Below, piece by piece: positions 1 through 12,308 of a stretch of 64,000 nt of DNA. The DNA is from Narthecium ossifragum (Eukaryota; Streptophyta; Magnoliopsida; Dioscoreales; Nartheciaceae): positions 682,001 through 746,000 of the forward strand of contig OY986973.1 of the NCBI GenBank assembly GCA_963920575.1, written 5' to 3'. How positions within the stretch are numbered: the first letter of the stretch is position 1; the number at the start of each line of letters is the position of its first letter. The translations under genes were made by a program, and so were the position numbers. Under the pieces are notes generated by a model, which was given only the letters and a program-made list of their open reading frames with translations, was not told the DNA's origin and did no database searches.

Positions 1-1274
1 GAAAGACCTGTCTAATGCATGGCTTGTTCATGCATGTGTTAGCTCTGACCTGTTAGTTGTAGCTACAACAACAACATGTGGAAGTGATCTCGTCGTAGAC
101 TTGTTTCCATCCATCAGGGTTAAAAGCTGACCAACTATGCGGGATTCATGTTCTCTCCTGTGTGAAAAGGTAAAAACCATAAATATGATCCATGTCATCA
201 TCCAATACAAACGGAACAAAAATTCACATACAAACTTAGAACATGTTCCCTATGAGCAACCAGTCCAAATGGATTCCAAGACATACCTTGCATCACGACG
301 GGGGCAGATAGCATCAATCTCGTCAATAAATATAACAGAAGGCATCCCTGAAGATGCATGAGAATATGCTTCTGCGAAAGCTTCCCGCAAAAATTTCTCA
401 CTCTCCCCAGCATGTGGTAAATGAACAGAATATGATCTGCAGCACACCCCAAAAACTTTAAAGACATTACATTAAAGCACATTAGGAGGCTTAAATCCAC
501 TACAGGAATTGTGATTAGGTTACAGAATCATCAGCATTGTTCAAGCTGAAGTAAAGATATTCTCGGTACTTGATCCAAGTGAGATGCGCACCAGTCTCTT
601 GAGCAACGGCTTTTACCAATTCTGTCTGGATAGAAACCAACATCCAAATGTCAGGGTATCCTCTCCAGGTAAAAGCAAGTGAGATCATCACCTCACCCCC
701 TATTTTCCAATCTAGTTGAACAACAAATGCATGTCCCTCAACTCAATCACAATAGGAGATAACCCTTATCTCCTCAAATATAGTGGGTTATCTCCTCAAA
801 TATAGTTTAAACCTCCCCTACTTAGACCTTTCTCTTCCAGTCATAACACAAGACTGGTAGAACTAATCCTACAATCTTGAATTGGGCAAACTAAGCTAGA
901 ATTCCCTCAAAAGAGTTTAATTCTATCAAGATCATTACCAGTAAAAAAGTAGAGACAAAGATGGTACCTTTCCGGTGCCCGGAGGACCATGTAGAAGCAA
1001 TCCTCTGCGCCACTGCGAACAAACATCCATTAGAAAGCATAGAATCTCCAAAACCCTTCCGTAATCAAGAAAACAAGAAGGATAAAGAGGTCATAGACAA
1101 AGAAAGACATCAGGGACTCGGGAATACTTTGAGGCCGAGCTTGCGGGCCTCCTTGGCGTAGAGATAGGGCCAGGTGATGCACTCTCGAAGTGTTTCGAGA
1201 GCACTCCTGTTGCCGGCGATCACATCCTCCGCCCGAAATGGGGACCTCTTCGTCTCCCCGACGTTGCTCCCCAT
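1..1274 (-). CDS. CDC48B: CDC48B-type AAA ATPase, 5' part (partial, leaves window)
   Basis: This is the first 168 or so residues of a plant CDC48 homolog B, an AAA+ ATPase of the p97 group. Five exons join in frame: 1128-1274, 968-1012, 570-625, 287-436 and 50-157, all with GT-AG introns. The start is the ATG at 1274. Visible motifs are the Walker A loop GPPGTGK at the exon 2 end, AGESEK in exon 4, Walker B VIFIDEID followed by CPRRDAR, and the second region of homology ending VVVVATTNR in exon 5. The segment RRDAR then [16 protein letters not shown] matches the first AAA domain of Arabidopsis CDC48B as I remember it. Family role: an unfoldase-type ATPase; the specific role of the B isoform is little defined. 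The remaining exons lie beyond the left edge. Confidence 0.88.
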
Positions 1275-1482
1275 TGGATTCTCAGTAAACCCTGATAAAA
1301 GCGAGCATTTTTATTAGATTTTTGCTAGGGTTTTACCGCGTTACGCAGCTTGCGCTTGCTTCTAAATGGGCCATGCCGAATTTTGATTTGTTGGACTTCC
1401 AGAGATTTCCATTTGGGTTTTTCTAGCCCAGAGTGGCTAGGGCCAACTCCGAGGCCATAACAAGGCCCAGCCCACTCGGCGC

Positions 1483-1490
1483 TTTATATA
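1483..1490 (-). promoter_or_regulatory. Probable TATA box of the CDC48B gene
   Basis: TATATAAA on the minus strand, about 210 bp upstream of the start codon. TGGGCC-type site II motifs lie nearby (1367-1373 and 1464-1470), as is common for housekeeping plant genes. Position and motif only; no transcript evidence. Confidence 0.4.
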
Positions 1491-4400
1491 TCTCAAAATT
1501 CGAACCGTTCTGAAAAATGCTTTTATTTTCCTTCAGATCGAAGAAGAAGCTCTTTATTTTCATCATACCTAAAATTCAGACACTGAAGCTTGTTTGCTTA
1601 TGGAAAATTCTCCTTCTGATGTTATTTAAGGGAAAAAAAAAGAGCCATCCTTTTTCTCAGAGAACATCCCGAGAATTTATGCATCATAAGCTGGAAAACT
1701 GACCTTTATATTAGTAATTGGGATATGGTACTACTGTATTTGTATTACAAGTTTACAACCAAGTCAAATATTTGCAGCGTGTTAATTGTACAATGACAAA
1801 TGAATCACAAGCAAAAGTTTGCGTCCCCTCGTGTCGACACTCAACAAGACTGTCACAGTTTGCATTAATACACCTAGAAACATTCTAAGTCGGTGCCGCG
1901 TACGTGGGGGCGGTAACTATGAGAAATGAGTTAAATCAACGCAATCATGCCTTTTAAAACCAATAAATTGCGTCAGCGAGAGAGAAGCAATCCACACACA
2001 CATGCTTCGTCTCTGTCAGACTGCGCTGGTGTGGAGCGATAAACAAATCTTAAAATCTCTTAAAATAATTATATTTTCACAATCTATTAGGAGACCATGA
2101 TACAAAGACCACGTGATTCTTCGATTCCAAATTTTCACTAGACCAATTAAAATGATACCATCAACTAAAGCGAAGATCTCTTCGGCTAATAAACTATAAT
2201 CGACTAGCTTGCAATATTGAGCACACATATATGCATCCACCCATGCAGCGTTGTTCGTCGAGATCGATGTCGTTCAAACTATATCTCTATTCAAAAGTAC
2301 ATAGAATTAGAAAGTTTTTTCTGGAAGTTGAGTCGTGGCATTCGAAGAACGCCCGCGCATATTCTCCTTTGTCATCATTATAAGCCCGCGTTGACATAAA
2401 ACCCAACAACCATGGATCGCCTTTGTTATCACGCATGCTTGATTCGAAAACAACACCAATAATTGATCAATGCTTCTTCAGTAACGCAAACGTGTGATCA
2501 TGATTCTCGCCAACCCTACAATTGGGCCAGATTGGCGTGCCAATTAGTACAACCAATAAAGACGAATGCTAGCTGCAGCTGCGAAGTATTCACAATCACA
2601 TTTTAAGTGCACGTCCATATATATATACATATGAGAGACAAATGTGCCAACATCCAACATATGAGATGGTTAGTGCTCGCCAACCTCTATAGTGGAGTAG
2701 TTGGGTCCAACAACCAGAGGAGGGGGGGCACAACCTTCTGAACTTTGATCGCCAACATTGGATTTGAGCATACACACCGAGCACTTACTGATTGGCACCA
2801 TGTGACAGTCTTCATATGATATGTATTATGAAGGCAGGTAGCAACAACTGATGATATGAGATGGAAATGGCCAGATGGTTTAGTGGTGGTTCAGCAGTCT
2901 GTGTCCGGTCCCCCCCCCCCGGCTGTCGTCTCCGCCGGTGGCCCGGTCGGGTCAAACTCCGGCATTTGGACGGACCTCGATCGCCGCCGACAGTGGACCC
3001 GATGCCGAGCCTATTGCTCTATCAGCTATTGGGGTTTTAAACCATTAAGAGGTCGAAAGGGGCTGGAAACATTGCCGTCTTTTGGCAATCATGGAGAGTT
3101 TAAGTATGGATACGGATATTAAACGTTCTGCGAGTATAATAAATTCCGTGTATGTCTTATAGATTTCATTAATTTGATGCCCTCGTAACACATTGCTCGC
3201 TATCCACATGACACCCTAATAATCATTTGAGTTTTAAGCATATTAGCCCCTCGAATCTTGCTTAATTAGATATAACTCTCTTAAATCTTGAAAACAGCAT
3301 GTTAGTCCATCAAATCATCCGATGATTATAATAGTGGGGCTTTGGTTAAATTATAAAGAATATTCTAGGAATATTCTTAACATGGCCGGTAGGATCAGAC
3401 GAATTTACTTATTTACCATTCAAGCAAAACTGCTATATAACTTATTACACACGGGTATCTTTGATATTTTCACGCAGTAATTAGCTTTTAACCCAGGTTA
3501 AGTCCGTCGATTAGACGAAATTGGACTAGGAAACACTTCCGTAATTTGAGGATTTTAGTGACATAGACGTAATTTAGAGAGATTAGAAGCACTGATATGC
3601 AAAATATTTGAGTGATTTAAAGGGGTGTTGGGTCATCCAAACCGAGCCTTATCTAAACGGTTCTAGAAACGAGTCTACCAACTCCGCCGCGTGACACCCA
3701 CCAACGCAGCGCGCCCAGCCCGCCGACGAGATGACGGCGGCGGCTAGGGGAGGCTGCGACAAGGTGGCGCAATCCTGGGGGGCAAAGCGCGACGCGTGTC
3801 CAGATCGGCACAAATGCCGGCGGCGCGCACCAGGTCGTCACGTGCGTATTCGTCGGCGACAGCCTGGAGTCGGAGGACACCGGCCACCGTGCCTGGTCCG
3901 TGGAAACTTCCGCGCCCGAATCCGGTAGCGCTTCGGATTCGGATTCGGAGCATCATTAAGGTCACGTGCGGCGCGCATATTGCGTAAATTAGTCCCGTTG
4001 GAAGAGGATAAGGTGTCAGCCTCCTGTCCCCCATAATACCTAAACTTACTATTATACCCCTCAACAGTTAAGACAACTCACGGATATCTGAGAGTAAAAG
4101 GGTCATTTACGAAGGTATAGCTTTATGACTGGGAGATGCCAGACTGTTTTCAAACAGGCATGCTAAAGTTGGGGAACAGATCTAGAAGCCATGCCCACCG
4201 TTTATTTCTAAACCAAAGGCGGAGATTGCGAACCTATGATGACGTAATCTGAAGTACGTATATCTCACCCGAAAGTTGGGATGAATTTACGCTGATGCCA
4301 TCCGCTTACTTTCCGGACAGCTGGCAATCCGCTAGGATGTCGCCATCTGGATACTAACGAGGCACCCGACGCGATCGCGACCGTCTAAACCCATGCAGGC

Positions 4401-4814
4401 CCCCCCCCCTCGCGCGCCGTTTCCTCACGTCCGGCTCGGCTACAGGTGTTGCTATCGTAATTAATTAGGCGTTTCCCCCTGAGTATTCTAAATCCGTGGC
4501 GACTATTAACTAAGTCCACGGCCATAATTAGGATAAATCCAATAAGTAAGTAAAAATAAGACTTTCCGTAAACAAAAAAATCCCTAATATTCAGATATTT
4601 GCTTTAAAACACGCGTTGGGTTGTTGGCCTTCGTCCTCCGCTTACCATGGCTGGGTTGTAACTTGTAAGTACGTCCAAATATTGCCTTTTTTTCTTATGT
4701 AAATTTAGCGGATAAAAAAAAAAAATATTCTTGCTAGTATTAGGTGATTAATTCTTTTCAAACCAGCCAGGAGAGGAGAGTACAAGCAACCCTTATTCAG
4801 AAATAAATAATTTA
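1491..4814. other. Intergenic, no recognised gene
   Basis: AT-rich spacer between the CDC48B promoter and a MITE. It holds a poly-C run near 2911-2922 next to an A-box-like TGGTTTAGTGG (2877-2887), and a GC-rich island at about 3655-3960 that is open in several frames. I could not match the island to any protein family. It may be a decayed captured gene piece. Confidence 0.5.
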
Positions 4815-5011
4815 GGGCTGTTTGGTATGGAATACCTCTTATTTCCGAACATATTTTTTATTCTAAGTAATTATTATTTATTTATTTTCATTAAATCTAT
4901 CACTATCGCTCTCTCTGTTTTTATTCTAAATAATAATTATTATTTTATTTTTATTTTTTCTAATCCAAGATCCCTTATTCTAAATAAACTAATCTCGTGC
5001 CAAGCGATACC
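4815..5011. mobile_element. Tourist-like MITE (PIF/Harbinger type), copy 1
   Basis: A 197-bp AT-rich element flanked by TTA on both sides (4812-4814 and 5012-5014). It begins GGGCTGTTTGGTATGG and ends GTGCCAAGCGATACC, imperfect terminal inverted repeats of the GGG..TGTTTGG type seen in Tourist MITEs. It has no coding capacity. A related copy lies at 25698-25924. The TTA duplication and termini are seen; the superfamily is inferred from them. Confidence 0.65.
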
Positions 5012-5221
5012 TTAGTTACTATAACAGATAAACAAAGAACATCATGAGCCCACTGTTCATTTTAATTCTTCAAAGACGCGTTTTGAAAATCCCAATTATA
5101 TGTGGACTAACCTAGTCCTGCATCTAGATGGAATGGGACTCTGTCTAAGGATAATTAGAATCTAATTACGTATTAACAGTGGTGATTGGGTTATGGCTTT
5201 CCTTGTTAGAAGCTTGCTAGA

Positions 5222-5939
5222 TTGCTATTATATGGTAGTATTATTAACCAGGGAGGAAAGAGGTGTGGGGGAAGGGAAGGAGGAGATCTCGTGTCGTTTC
5301 CAACTCGGAGAAGAAGCACGACGTGCTGGGCTGTAGATATATTCCTGCCAGGGGTCGACGTTTGTCGTCGTGCCCACCACCTCATTGCTCTTCCTGCGAG
5401 CTTAGAGAGAGAGAGAGAGAGAGAGAGAGAGGCCTCCGCGGCACTGGCTTTTTGGAGTCTTGCCATCGCCCAGACCTCGTCTTCTTTATCCCGGTAGCAA
5501 GCGACGCATTGCCCCGGTCACCCCAAGAACTTGGCTTCAAGGTCCCCCACGCATCGGTGCCTAGGAGAGGAAAACGAGCTCCGGTGCGGGATTTCGGGCG
5601 AAAGGAGAGATCTTGGCTCGATCTGTGACACCTTCTCCTCTGTTTTATCCGATCGGAGGCGGTACATTGCTCTCACCCGAGACCTTCGTTTCAAGCTCTA
5701 ACCCAGGGGAGGAATCCAACCGTTGGTGACGTATGTGGAGGAAAAGAGGGATCTTGGCTTGATTTGGAACCCAAGCTCTTTGCCCTATGTGGAGAGGAGA
5801 AGATGCATTGAAGCCAACCTAAGAGCTTGGCTTCCGGCCTCGACGAAGACATACCAAGAAGAGGAATCGAAGCCTTGGTGACGAGTTTTGGACGGAAGGA
5901 AGGATCTTTGTTCAATAAAGTTGTTTTTTGAACCAGAGG
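5222..5939 (+). promoter_or_regulatory. CSLC promoter edge and long 5' leader with uORFs
   Basis: An AT-rich TATTATATGG at 5226-5235 may be the TATA region. Downstream is a (GA)n tract at 5404-5432, then three degenerate repeats marked by ATCTTGGCTCGAT (5610), ATCTTGGCTTGAT (5751) and ATCTTTGTTCAAT (5903). Two short upstream ORFs are present at 5733-5762 (9 codons and stop) and 5787-5822 (11 codons and stop). Whether this is a continuous leader or contains an intron cannot be told from sequence alone. Confidence 0.45.
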
Positions 5940-8852
5940 ATGGCGCCTTCCTTCGATTGGTGGGGGAAGGAGGTCCATCGGGGGACGCCGGTGGTGGTGA
6001 AAATGGAGAACCCCAACTGGTCCATGTTGGAGATCGATGAGTTCGACGACGATGGCATTGCCGCCGCAACCACCGGCCGCGCCAAGGGCGGTCGCGGCAA
6101 GAACGCCAAGCAGATCACCTGGGTCCTCCTTTTAAAAGCTCACCGCGCGGCGGGGTGCTTGACGTCGCTTGCCTCCGCCGCCATGGAGCTCGCCTCCGTC
6201 GTGCGCCGCCGGGTGTCGTCGGGGAAGACGGACTCCGAAGCCACTTCCTCCACGCCGGAGGAGAGCCCCGCGGTGCGCTCGCGGTTCTACGGGTGCATCC
6301 AGGTGTTCTTATGGCTGTCGGTGGTGCTTCTGGGCCTCGAGGTCGCCGCCTACTTCAATGGCTGGCACTTTGCTGCCCCTGACTTCGGCCGCTTCGTGCT
6401 CCCCTCCTCCATAGACATCCAGGGGCTCTTCACCTCGGTTTACTCCAATTGGGTTCGCTTCCGGACGCAGTACCTCGCTCCGCCGCTCCAATTCCTAGCC
6501 GACGCCTGCGTCATTCTCTTCATAGTCCAGAGCGTTGATCGTTTAGTCCTATGCTTAGGTTGCTTCTGGATTAAATTCAAGGGGATCAAACCTGTGGCAA
6601 AGCAAGACGTCATCGCCAATGGCGACGTCCGAGACCCGGAGTCCGGCGGGGGGTACTTCCCCATGGTGTTAGTCCAGATACCCATGTGCAACGAGAAGGA
6701 GGTGAGCTTGCTAAAGTACTAAAGTTTCGATTTTTGCGAGATTGGCATTATGTTTTTGTTTAAAGTTGTGAAATTTGTTGAAATTGGCAATTGGGCAGGT
6801 GTATCAACAGTCGATCGCGGCGGTGTGCAACCTGGACTGGCCGAGGTCCAACATGCTGGTGCAGGTGCTGGACGACTCCGACGACCCGACGACGCAGATG
6901 CTGATCAGGGAGGAGGTGGAGAAGTGGCAGCAGACCGGTGTTCGCATCCTGTACCGCCACCGTGTCCTCCGGGATGGTTACAAGGCCGGCAACCTCAAGT
7001 CCGCCATGAATTGCAGCTATGTCAAGGACTACGAATTCGTCACCATCTTTGATGCTGACTTCCAACCCGCCCCGGATTTCTTGAAGCGGACGGTGCCTTA
7101 TTTCGAGGTCGGTCTGGTGGACTAGTTCCAAATCTAACAAACCCAGCGTAGCATTTTGACTGATGGTGTAGTTGTTGTTGTGTTTGCAGGGCAATGAGGA
7201 GCTTGGGCTGGTTCAGGCAAGGTGGTCTTTTGTCAACAAAGATGAGAACTTGCTGACCCGATTGCAAAACATTAATCTTTGCTTCCACTTTGAGGTGGAG
7301 CAGCAGGTTAATGGTGTCTTTCTCAACTTCTTCGGATTCAATGGGACGGCTGGAGTGTGGAGAATTAAGGCACTGGAGGATTCAGGAGGGTGGCTGGAGA
7401 GGACCACAGTGGAGGACATGGATATTGCCGTTCGAGCCCATCTCAAGGGCTGGAAGTTCATCTTCCTCAATGATGTAGAGGTATTGGCAAACCCTTTGCT
7501 TCGTAGCTTGCTTTTGTTTCAAAACACTATTGCCAACGATTCTAATTCTGCTTGGGAACACTCGTTACAGTGCCAGTGTGAATTGCCTGAATCATACGAG
7601 GCTTACAGGAAGCAGCAGCATAGATGGCATTCCGGACCGATGCAGTTGTTTCGCCTCTGCTTGCCTGATGTAATTCGATCAAAGGTATAATTCTTGATTG
7701 TTTGATCTTCCTGTTATGTTGATGTGAATGAAATATGCAATTGCAAATACGTGCTATTTATGCAACATGTCATTTTTTATCACTTGAATAAAAAAAAAGT
7801 CTTGCTTAAATTGTTAGCTATTGTGAGGTAACTAGCTTATATCGATTGTCTTTGGCGAAAAAAAGGCAGTTCTTGTGTACGAAGGGCAAACAAGAGTGGT
7901 TGTAAATTTGAATTCTTTGTTTTTTCTGCCTTTGGCCTGTTCAAATCTAGCTTTACTTTTTCTTCCTTCTGAAAGAGATGTTTGCCACTATGCTTCACTT
8001 TTTCGATTGCGACTGCTTGACGTTTCCAATAACGGATTCCTGCCTGGATGAGTCTTCAAAAGAACTATAATGTGCTCCAAGCCAATGAATAACTTTACAG
8101 ACCTTTAAATCCATATATGGTTTGATATTTCCTTCTATAAGCATTACTGAACATATAATTATGCTTTTTGATTATATTTTGTCATCAGTTTCGCAGTTTC
8201 TTGATCAAGTGTATTGTCGCCATTTCTACAGATTGGGTTCTGGAAGAAGTTCAACTTGATATTCCTGTTCTTCCTTCTCCGGAAACTTATATTGCCTTTC
8301 TACTCTTTCACTCTATTCTGCATCATTCTCCCCATGACGATGTTCATCCCGGAAGCCGAGCTGCCAGCATGGGTGGTCTGCTACATCCCTGCCACCATGT
8401 CCTTGCTTAACATCCTCCCGGCCCCCAAATCATTCCCTTTCATTGTCCCCTACCTCCTCTTCGAAAACACCATGTCCGTAACCAAGTTCAATGCCATGAT
8501 CTCAGGCCTCTTCCAGTTAGGGAGTGCCTATGAGTGGGTGGTCACAAAGAAATCCGGCCGGTCATCCGAGAGTGATCTGGTCTCTTTAGTCCATAAAGAG
8601 CCCGAGCATCAACGTGGCGCATCATCTCCCGACCTCAATGCTGTGGTGAAGGAGGAAACAAAGCCCAAGAAGGAGCCCAAGAAGAAGCATAACCGGATTT
8701 ACAGAAAGGAGTTGGCACTCGCCTTTCTTCTCTTAACTGCTTCAGCTCGCAGTGTGCTCTCCGCGCAGGGTATACATTTCTACTTCCTGCTCTTCCAGGG
8801 CGTCTCGTTCCTCTTGGTCGGTCTCGACCTCATTGGCGAGCAAATTCAGTGA
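5940..8852 (+). CDS. CSLC: Cellulose synthase-like C (xyloglucan beta-1,4-glucan synthase)
   Basis: A complete 698-residue CSLC glycosyltransferase (GT2). Family members make the beta-1,4-glucan backbone of xyloglucan in the Golgi membrane. Five exons: 5940-6701, 6799-7107, 7190-7480, 7571-7684 and 8232-8852, all phase 0 with GT-AG introns. The N-terminus [11 protein letters not shown] and the [17 protein letters not shown] block are CSLC hallmarks and fix the start. Processive GT2 residues are all present: DDS at about 279-281, DAD at 339-341, TVEDMD at 430-435 and QQHRW at 469-473. Hydrophobic segments lie near residues 107-130 and 190-212 and in the C-terminal exon, where a Lys-rich loop ([10 protein letters not shown]) precedes the last two. 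Intron 3 (7481-7570) is exactly 90 bp and open in frame, but the family reads NDVE then CQCELPES, which supports its removal. Length is normal for the family (about 690-700). Confidence 0.96.
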
Positions 8853-10088
8853 AAGAAGATGATAAATATGGCGGACAGCAACTCAAAACAAAGCGCGCTG
8901 GAGTTGAAGATCATCATATACAGTGACGGGAGGGGTGCACATCTCGATTACCCCCTGTTTACTTGCTCCCCTTTTAGGGGCTTGGTTCAGTTAAAAGCTC
9001 CTCTCTGTGGAGGTGTAGATATATATATATCTTCTCTCTCAGCCTGTTAGATGCTTCAAATTCTTTCAGGTCTCCAATTCTTTTTTAATGTTCAGATGGA
9101 ATTTTTACTCACAGTTGAAATAGTTTTTTTTTACTTTCCTCTCATTGCACATCAAAGTTTTAAGATACCGAGTGTTTACTGTCAGCTCTCGAAAAAGTTC
9201 GTCTCTCTTCCTTTTAACAATGAAGGGTGTTTATTTTTTGTCAAAAAATTGTTACTCTAGCCATTGAAACTTTCCGTGTTTGGATAATCTACTTTTCGCC
9301 ACATGATTATAACTTTGCAGTACGGTGATGGTGCATTAGTAGACAAAACTAATCTCACAAAAAAATATGTTCAATTCCCATTTTTCAAGTATCTTATTTC
9401 GGAAAGTGGGTATCAATTTCTAGTATTTGGTTGTACCATTAAAATGAAGGTCCATCAATTATGCACATAATCGGTAAGTGGGTGAGGAAGCTAACTTTCA
9501 CTTTCTAATATTCCAATGAAAAACGGACAAGTGACAGATTATGAGCTCTCTTAGTTCTCATCGCACTTTTCCTGCCATCCAGACTGAAAACAGGATTGGT
9601 TTCTAAAACCGACCAGTTTTCTTCTTTCACTTCCTGCAACCGACAATAACATATAGGAACAATGGATAGAGTGACAGTAGAACTTCCAACACAGTCTAAA
9701 GTGTTTCTGATTACAAACAATTACAACTTGAGATGGGCCTTGTACCTTGATTGAAAACAAATACAGTGTAAATTTAGCAAATTATATTGCTAAAGGTGAC
9801 ATAACTTTGAAAAATACAACTTGCATTTCTTATAGTTACTTCCACCCAACAAACATATGACCAATAAAACAATCCTCTCTTTGCTGAGTAGCTGTCACTC
9901 TGACTATACATGGTCTGCATGTATCTTGTCATTCCTAAAATCTGAAGACAAATTGTTAGACCTCTGAACTATACAAAGCTTTTCCTCTCATGCAGTATCT
10001 GCCAATTAATCCTGAAATAGAAGCCCCAGTGAACAAGAAGTTTAGTTCATTTTAGGCATAAATAGTTGCCATATTTCCTTTAAGGGAT
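8853..10088. other. Convergent spacer between CSLC and bHLH genes
   Basis: The two neighbouring genes converge here, so this stretch should hold both 3' UTRs. It is AT-rich with no recognisable coding exon. Short open frames near 9505-9760 on the minus strand have no family resemblance. Confidence 0.5.
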
Positions 10089-12014
10089 TCATAGTTCCAC
10101 CTTCATTCTGCCTGCAGATCCAAAAAAAATTCAAGATCTTAGGAGGACAATTATGAAAATTTAATCTGGATATAAACACTACGAAAAAAACATGAATTAG
10201 TGGTGCCCAATAAACGCCACTATTGGTCTGACGATGGAATTACCATTCAAGTCCTTATTTTCCATTGGTTGATTAGGAAAGAAACCTAAGGGAACAGCAT
10301 TTGGAAACTCATGGCTCCATGCATTTGATACCTACATGCCAAAGATCAAGTTCAAAACATAAGCTTAGCTGACGAAAAAACTAGCATATATTAGGTACAG
10401 AGAGGTTCTTCACTTGCCTGAGGCATGGGGGAAATCTGGGGGGTGTTCAGTCGCAGTAGGTCTCCTGAATTTGGAAAATGGCACATAGCCATTTCTGCTT
10501 GCATAACTCCATGCAGATGAGGATGCTGGGTGCCCATGCCTGGACCAAACCCCATAGCAGCAGCTGCACTTCCATCCCGTGGATGAAGAATCTACATATG
10601 AGAAAAATAATTATCATCTCAGCCTTCTTACCAAAGATACTGATATATAGAAATTAGAAGTGACGCCATGAAGGAATTCCTTTTGCATCAGGGCAATGAA
10701 CTTACATCCTTTGAAAGAATCTGCTCAATATCGAAGTTTATCTCTGGATTGACGGCAGAAAGCTTCATTGACAGGAACTGCAAGGTTTGGTGAATTCAAG
10801 AAGATCCATTGAAGGGATCAGGTCGCAATTCGCAGAAATATATGCAAAGCTTGAAACATTGTGTCATTTGGTGATGAGGTCAAGAAGCGGGTGACACATA
10901 CCTCAACCTGTCTTTGCAGTGATTGAACGTAGTTGATTATCTCATCAAGCATCATTGCCTTGCCAGTGATCTGCAAGCATTAAAATCACCACCTTAGCTA
11001 AGGAATAAGCACGTTGTTCCTCTTAATTTGTGGTACAAAGTTGCTGAAGGTGCTAGAAGGGACTTCTGTGAGCTACCTTATTGCATCCTGGAACTAAGTC
11101 TTGAAGCAACCGCATTCGCTCACTAATCTTTTCCCTTCTTACCTACAATTTGAAGGAATACATTGCTTAGAAAGGAATTGGTAAATGTACAAGAATCTAT
11201 AGCAGAAACTTACTCTTTCTGCGAGGCTGTGACTGTTGGTGGCCTGACCTCGCTTGGCCCTAACATGGATGTAATCTTCTTTTGTAGCATCATCACTTTG
11301 GGGCTGATCTTTAGCCTGTTTAGCAGATGACTTGTGATTATTGATACCCTGGGTCTTCTCAATCTTCTGTTTCTTCTCACTTCTCTCCAGTGAGCTCTTG
11401 TTACCCTCAGGTGAAACATCTTTCTGCTGCTCAGCCTCAGCATTCTATAACGAGGACAAGAGAAAAACGTGAACTTCAATCAGTGCAAAGTTTTGGGGTG
11501 AAATTAAACTGAGAAAAAGAACTAGAACTCATCTTACTTGTATCCTATTCTGTGGAGAACTGGAGTTTAAAGAACCAGAATCAGACATCGCTTTCGTTCT
11601 CTTTCCTTTAACATCTTTCTCATCGCAACCATGCTCAATGTTTGATTTGAAAGCTGGAGGACAAACAGCACCCACAATTTGGCTAGTCTGGCATAAGCCA
11701 AAGGAAGCCGCAATCTCAGAAAAGCTTCCACTTCCGAAGGATGAAAGCCTTGACATCTGCCCATTCCTACCAAAGTTCAAACTATTCGTTCCCTGTATTT
11801 CCGGCATGCCAACAATGTAAGGGGAAAGACTGGCTGATGAATTATAGTTGACATTGCGATCCAAAGTTGGGATGAGAGAGTCCCAGTCAGTAACTAGGAA
11901 CTGTTCGCCAACATTGGTGGAAGAGCATGGAGTTGTCACCGAAGAAGCATCTCTACGATCGATCAAACTCATAGTTGACCCCCCAGCTTTCTCAGACCGC
12001 TGATCTGAGTACAT
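10089..12014 (-). CDS. bHLH transcription factor, bHLH74/CIB-like subgroup
   Basis: A complete 399-residue bHLH factor. Coding exons: 11538-12014, 11214-11444, 11077-11142, 10902-10970, 10706-10777, 10418-10591, 10244-10331 and 10089-10111; all join in frame. The bHLH domain spans about residues 219-281, split over four exons, and begins [18 protein letters not shown]. The E-box-contacting pattern His231, Glu235, Arg239 is intact. Helix 2 is [19 protein letters not shown]. The DWDSLIP segment near the N-terminus and the C-terminal MKVEL resemble the bHLH74/49/62 group of growth regulators, nuclear factors acting as dimers. Exon 6 ends in the rare GC donor CAG|GCAAGT, the only donor that keeps frame with exon 7. 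The start at 12014 is the first in-frame ATG after a 5'-UTR intron; an in-frame TAA lies upstream within that intron. Confidence 0.9.
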
Positions 12015-12050
12015 TTTAGCTGTTGGGCAGTTCAGAAAATTCCCAGTTCT

Positions 12051-12126
12051 CTGTTCAAAAAAGAAATTCGCATCATCTTATAAACCCATACTTGCAAAAA
12101 CAAATAAAAAATCTTAACACACAAAC
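12051..12126 (-). other. 5'-UTR intron of the bHLH gene
   Basis: A 76-bp GT-AG intron is predicted just upstream of the start codon: donor AAGAAGAG|GTTTGTG at 12127/12126 and acceptor TTGAACAG|AGAAC at 12051/12050. The flanking sequence up to about 12275 reads as a pyrimidine-rich leader. Inferred from splice signals only. Confidence 0.45.
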
Positions 12127-12302
12127 CTCTTCTTGAAGAACTACCCAATGCCAGAGAGCGAAAGTTTATGATCTCAATGTAGAACTCAAGCCAAAGATTG
12201 AAGGTAACCGAAGAAGCAAGTTGAACTTTAACTAAAGAGAGCGATGGAGTTTGACTGGTAATTTCTTGCAGGACTGAACAAGGAACAACTAACCTTGGCA
12301 GC

Positions 12303-12308
12303 TTTATA
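12303..12308 (-). promoter_or_regulatory. Probable TATA box of the bHLH gene
   Basis: TATAAA on the minus strand, about 30 bp ahead of a plausible start of transcription near 12275, which then leads into the 5'-UTR exon and its 76-bp intron. Confidence 0.4.

Noticed and set aside
7172..7690. CSLC exon 3 read through intron 3 as one exon
   Set aside because: The 30 extra residues do not fit the family, and good GT/AG signals bound the 90-bp segment.
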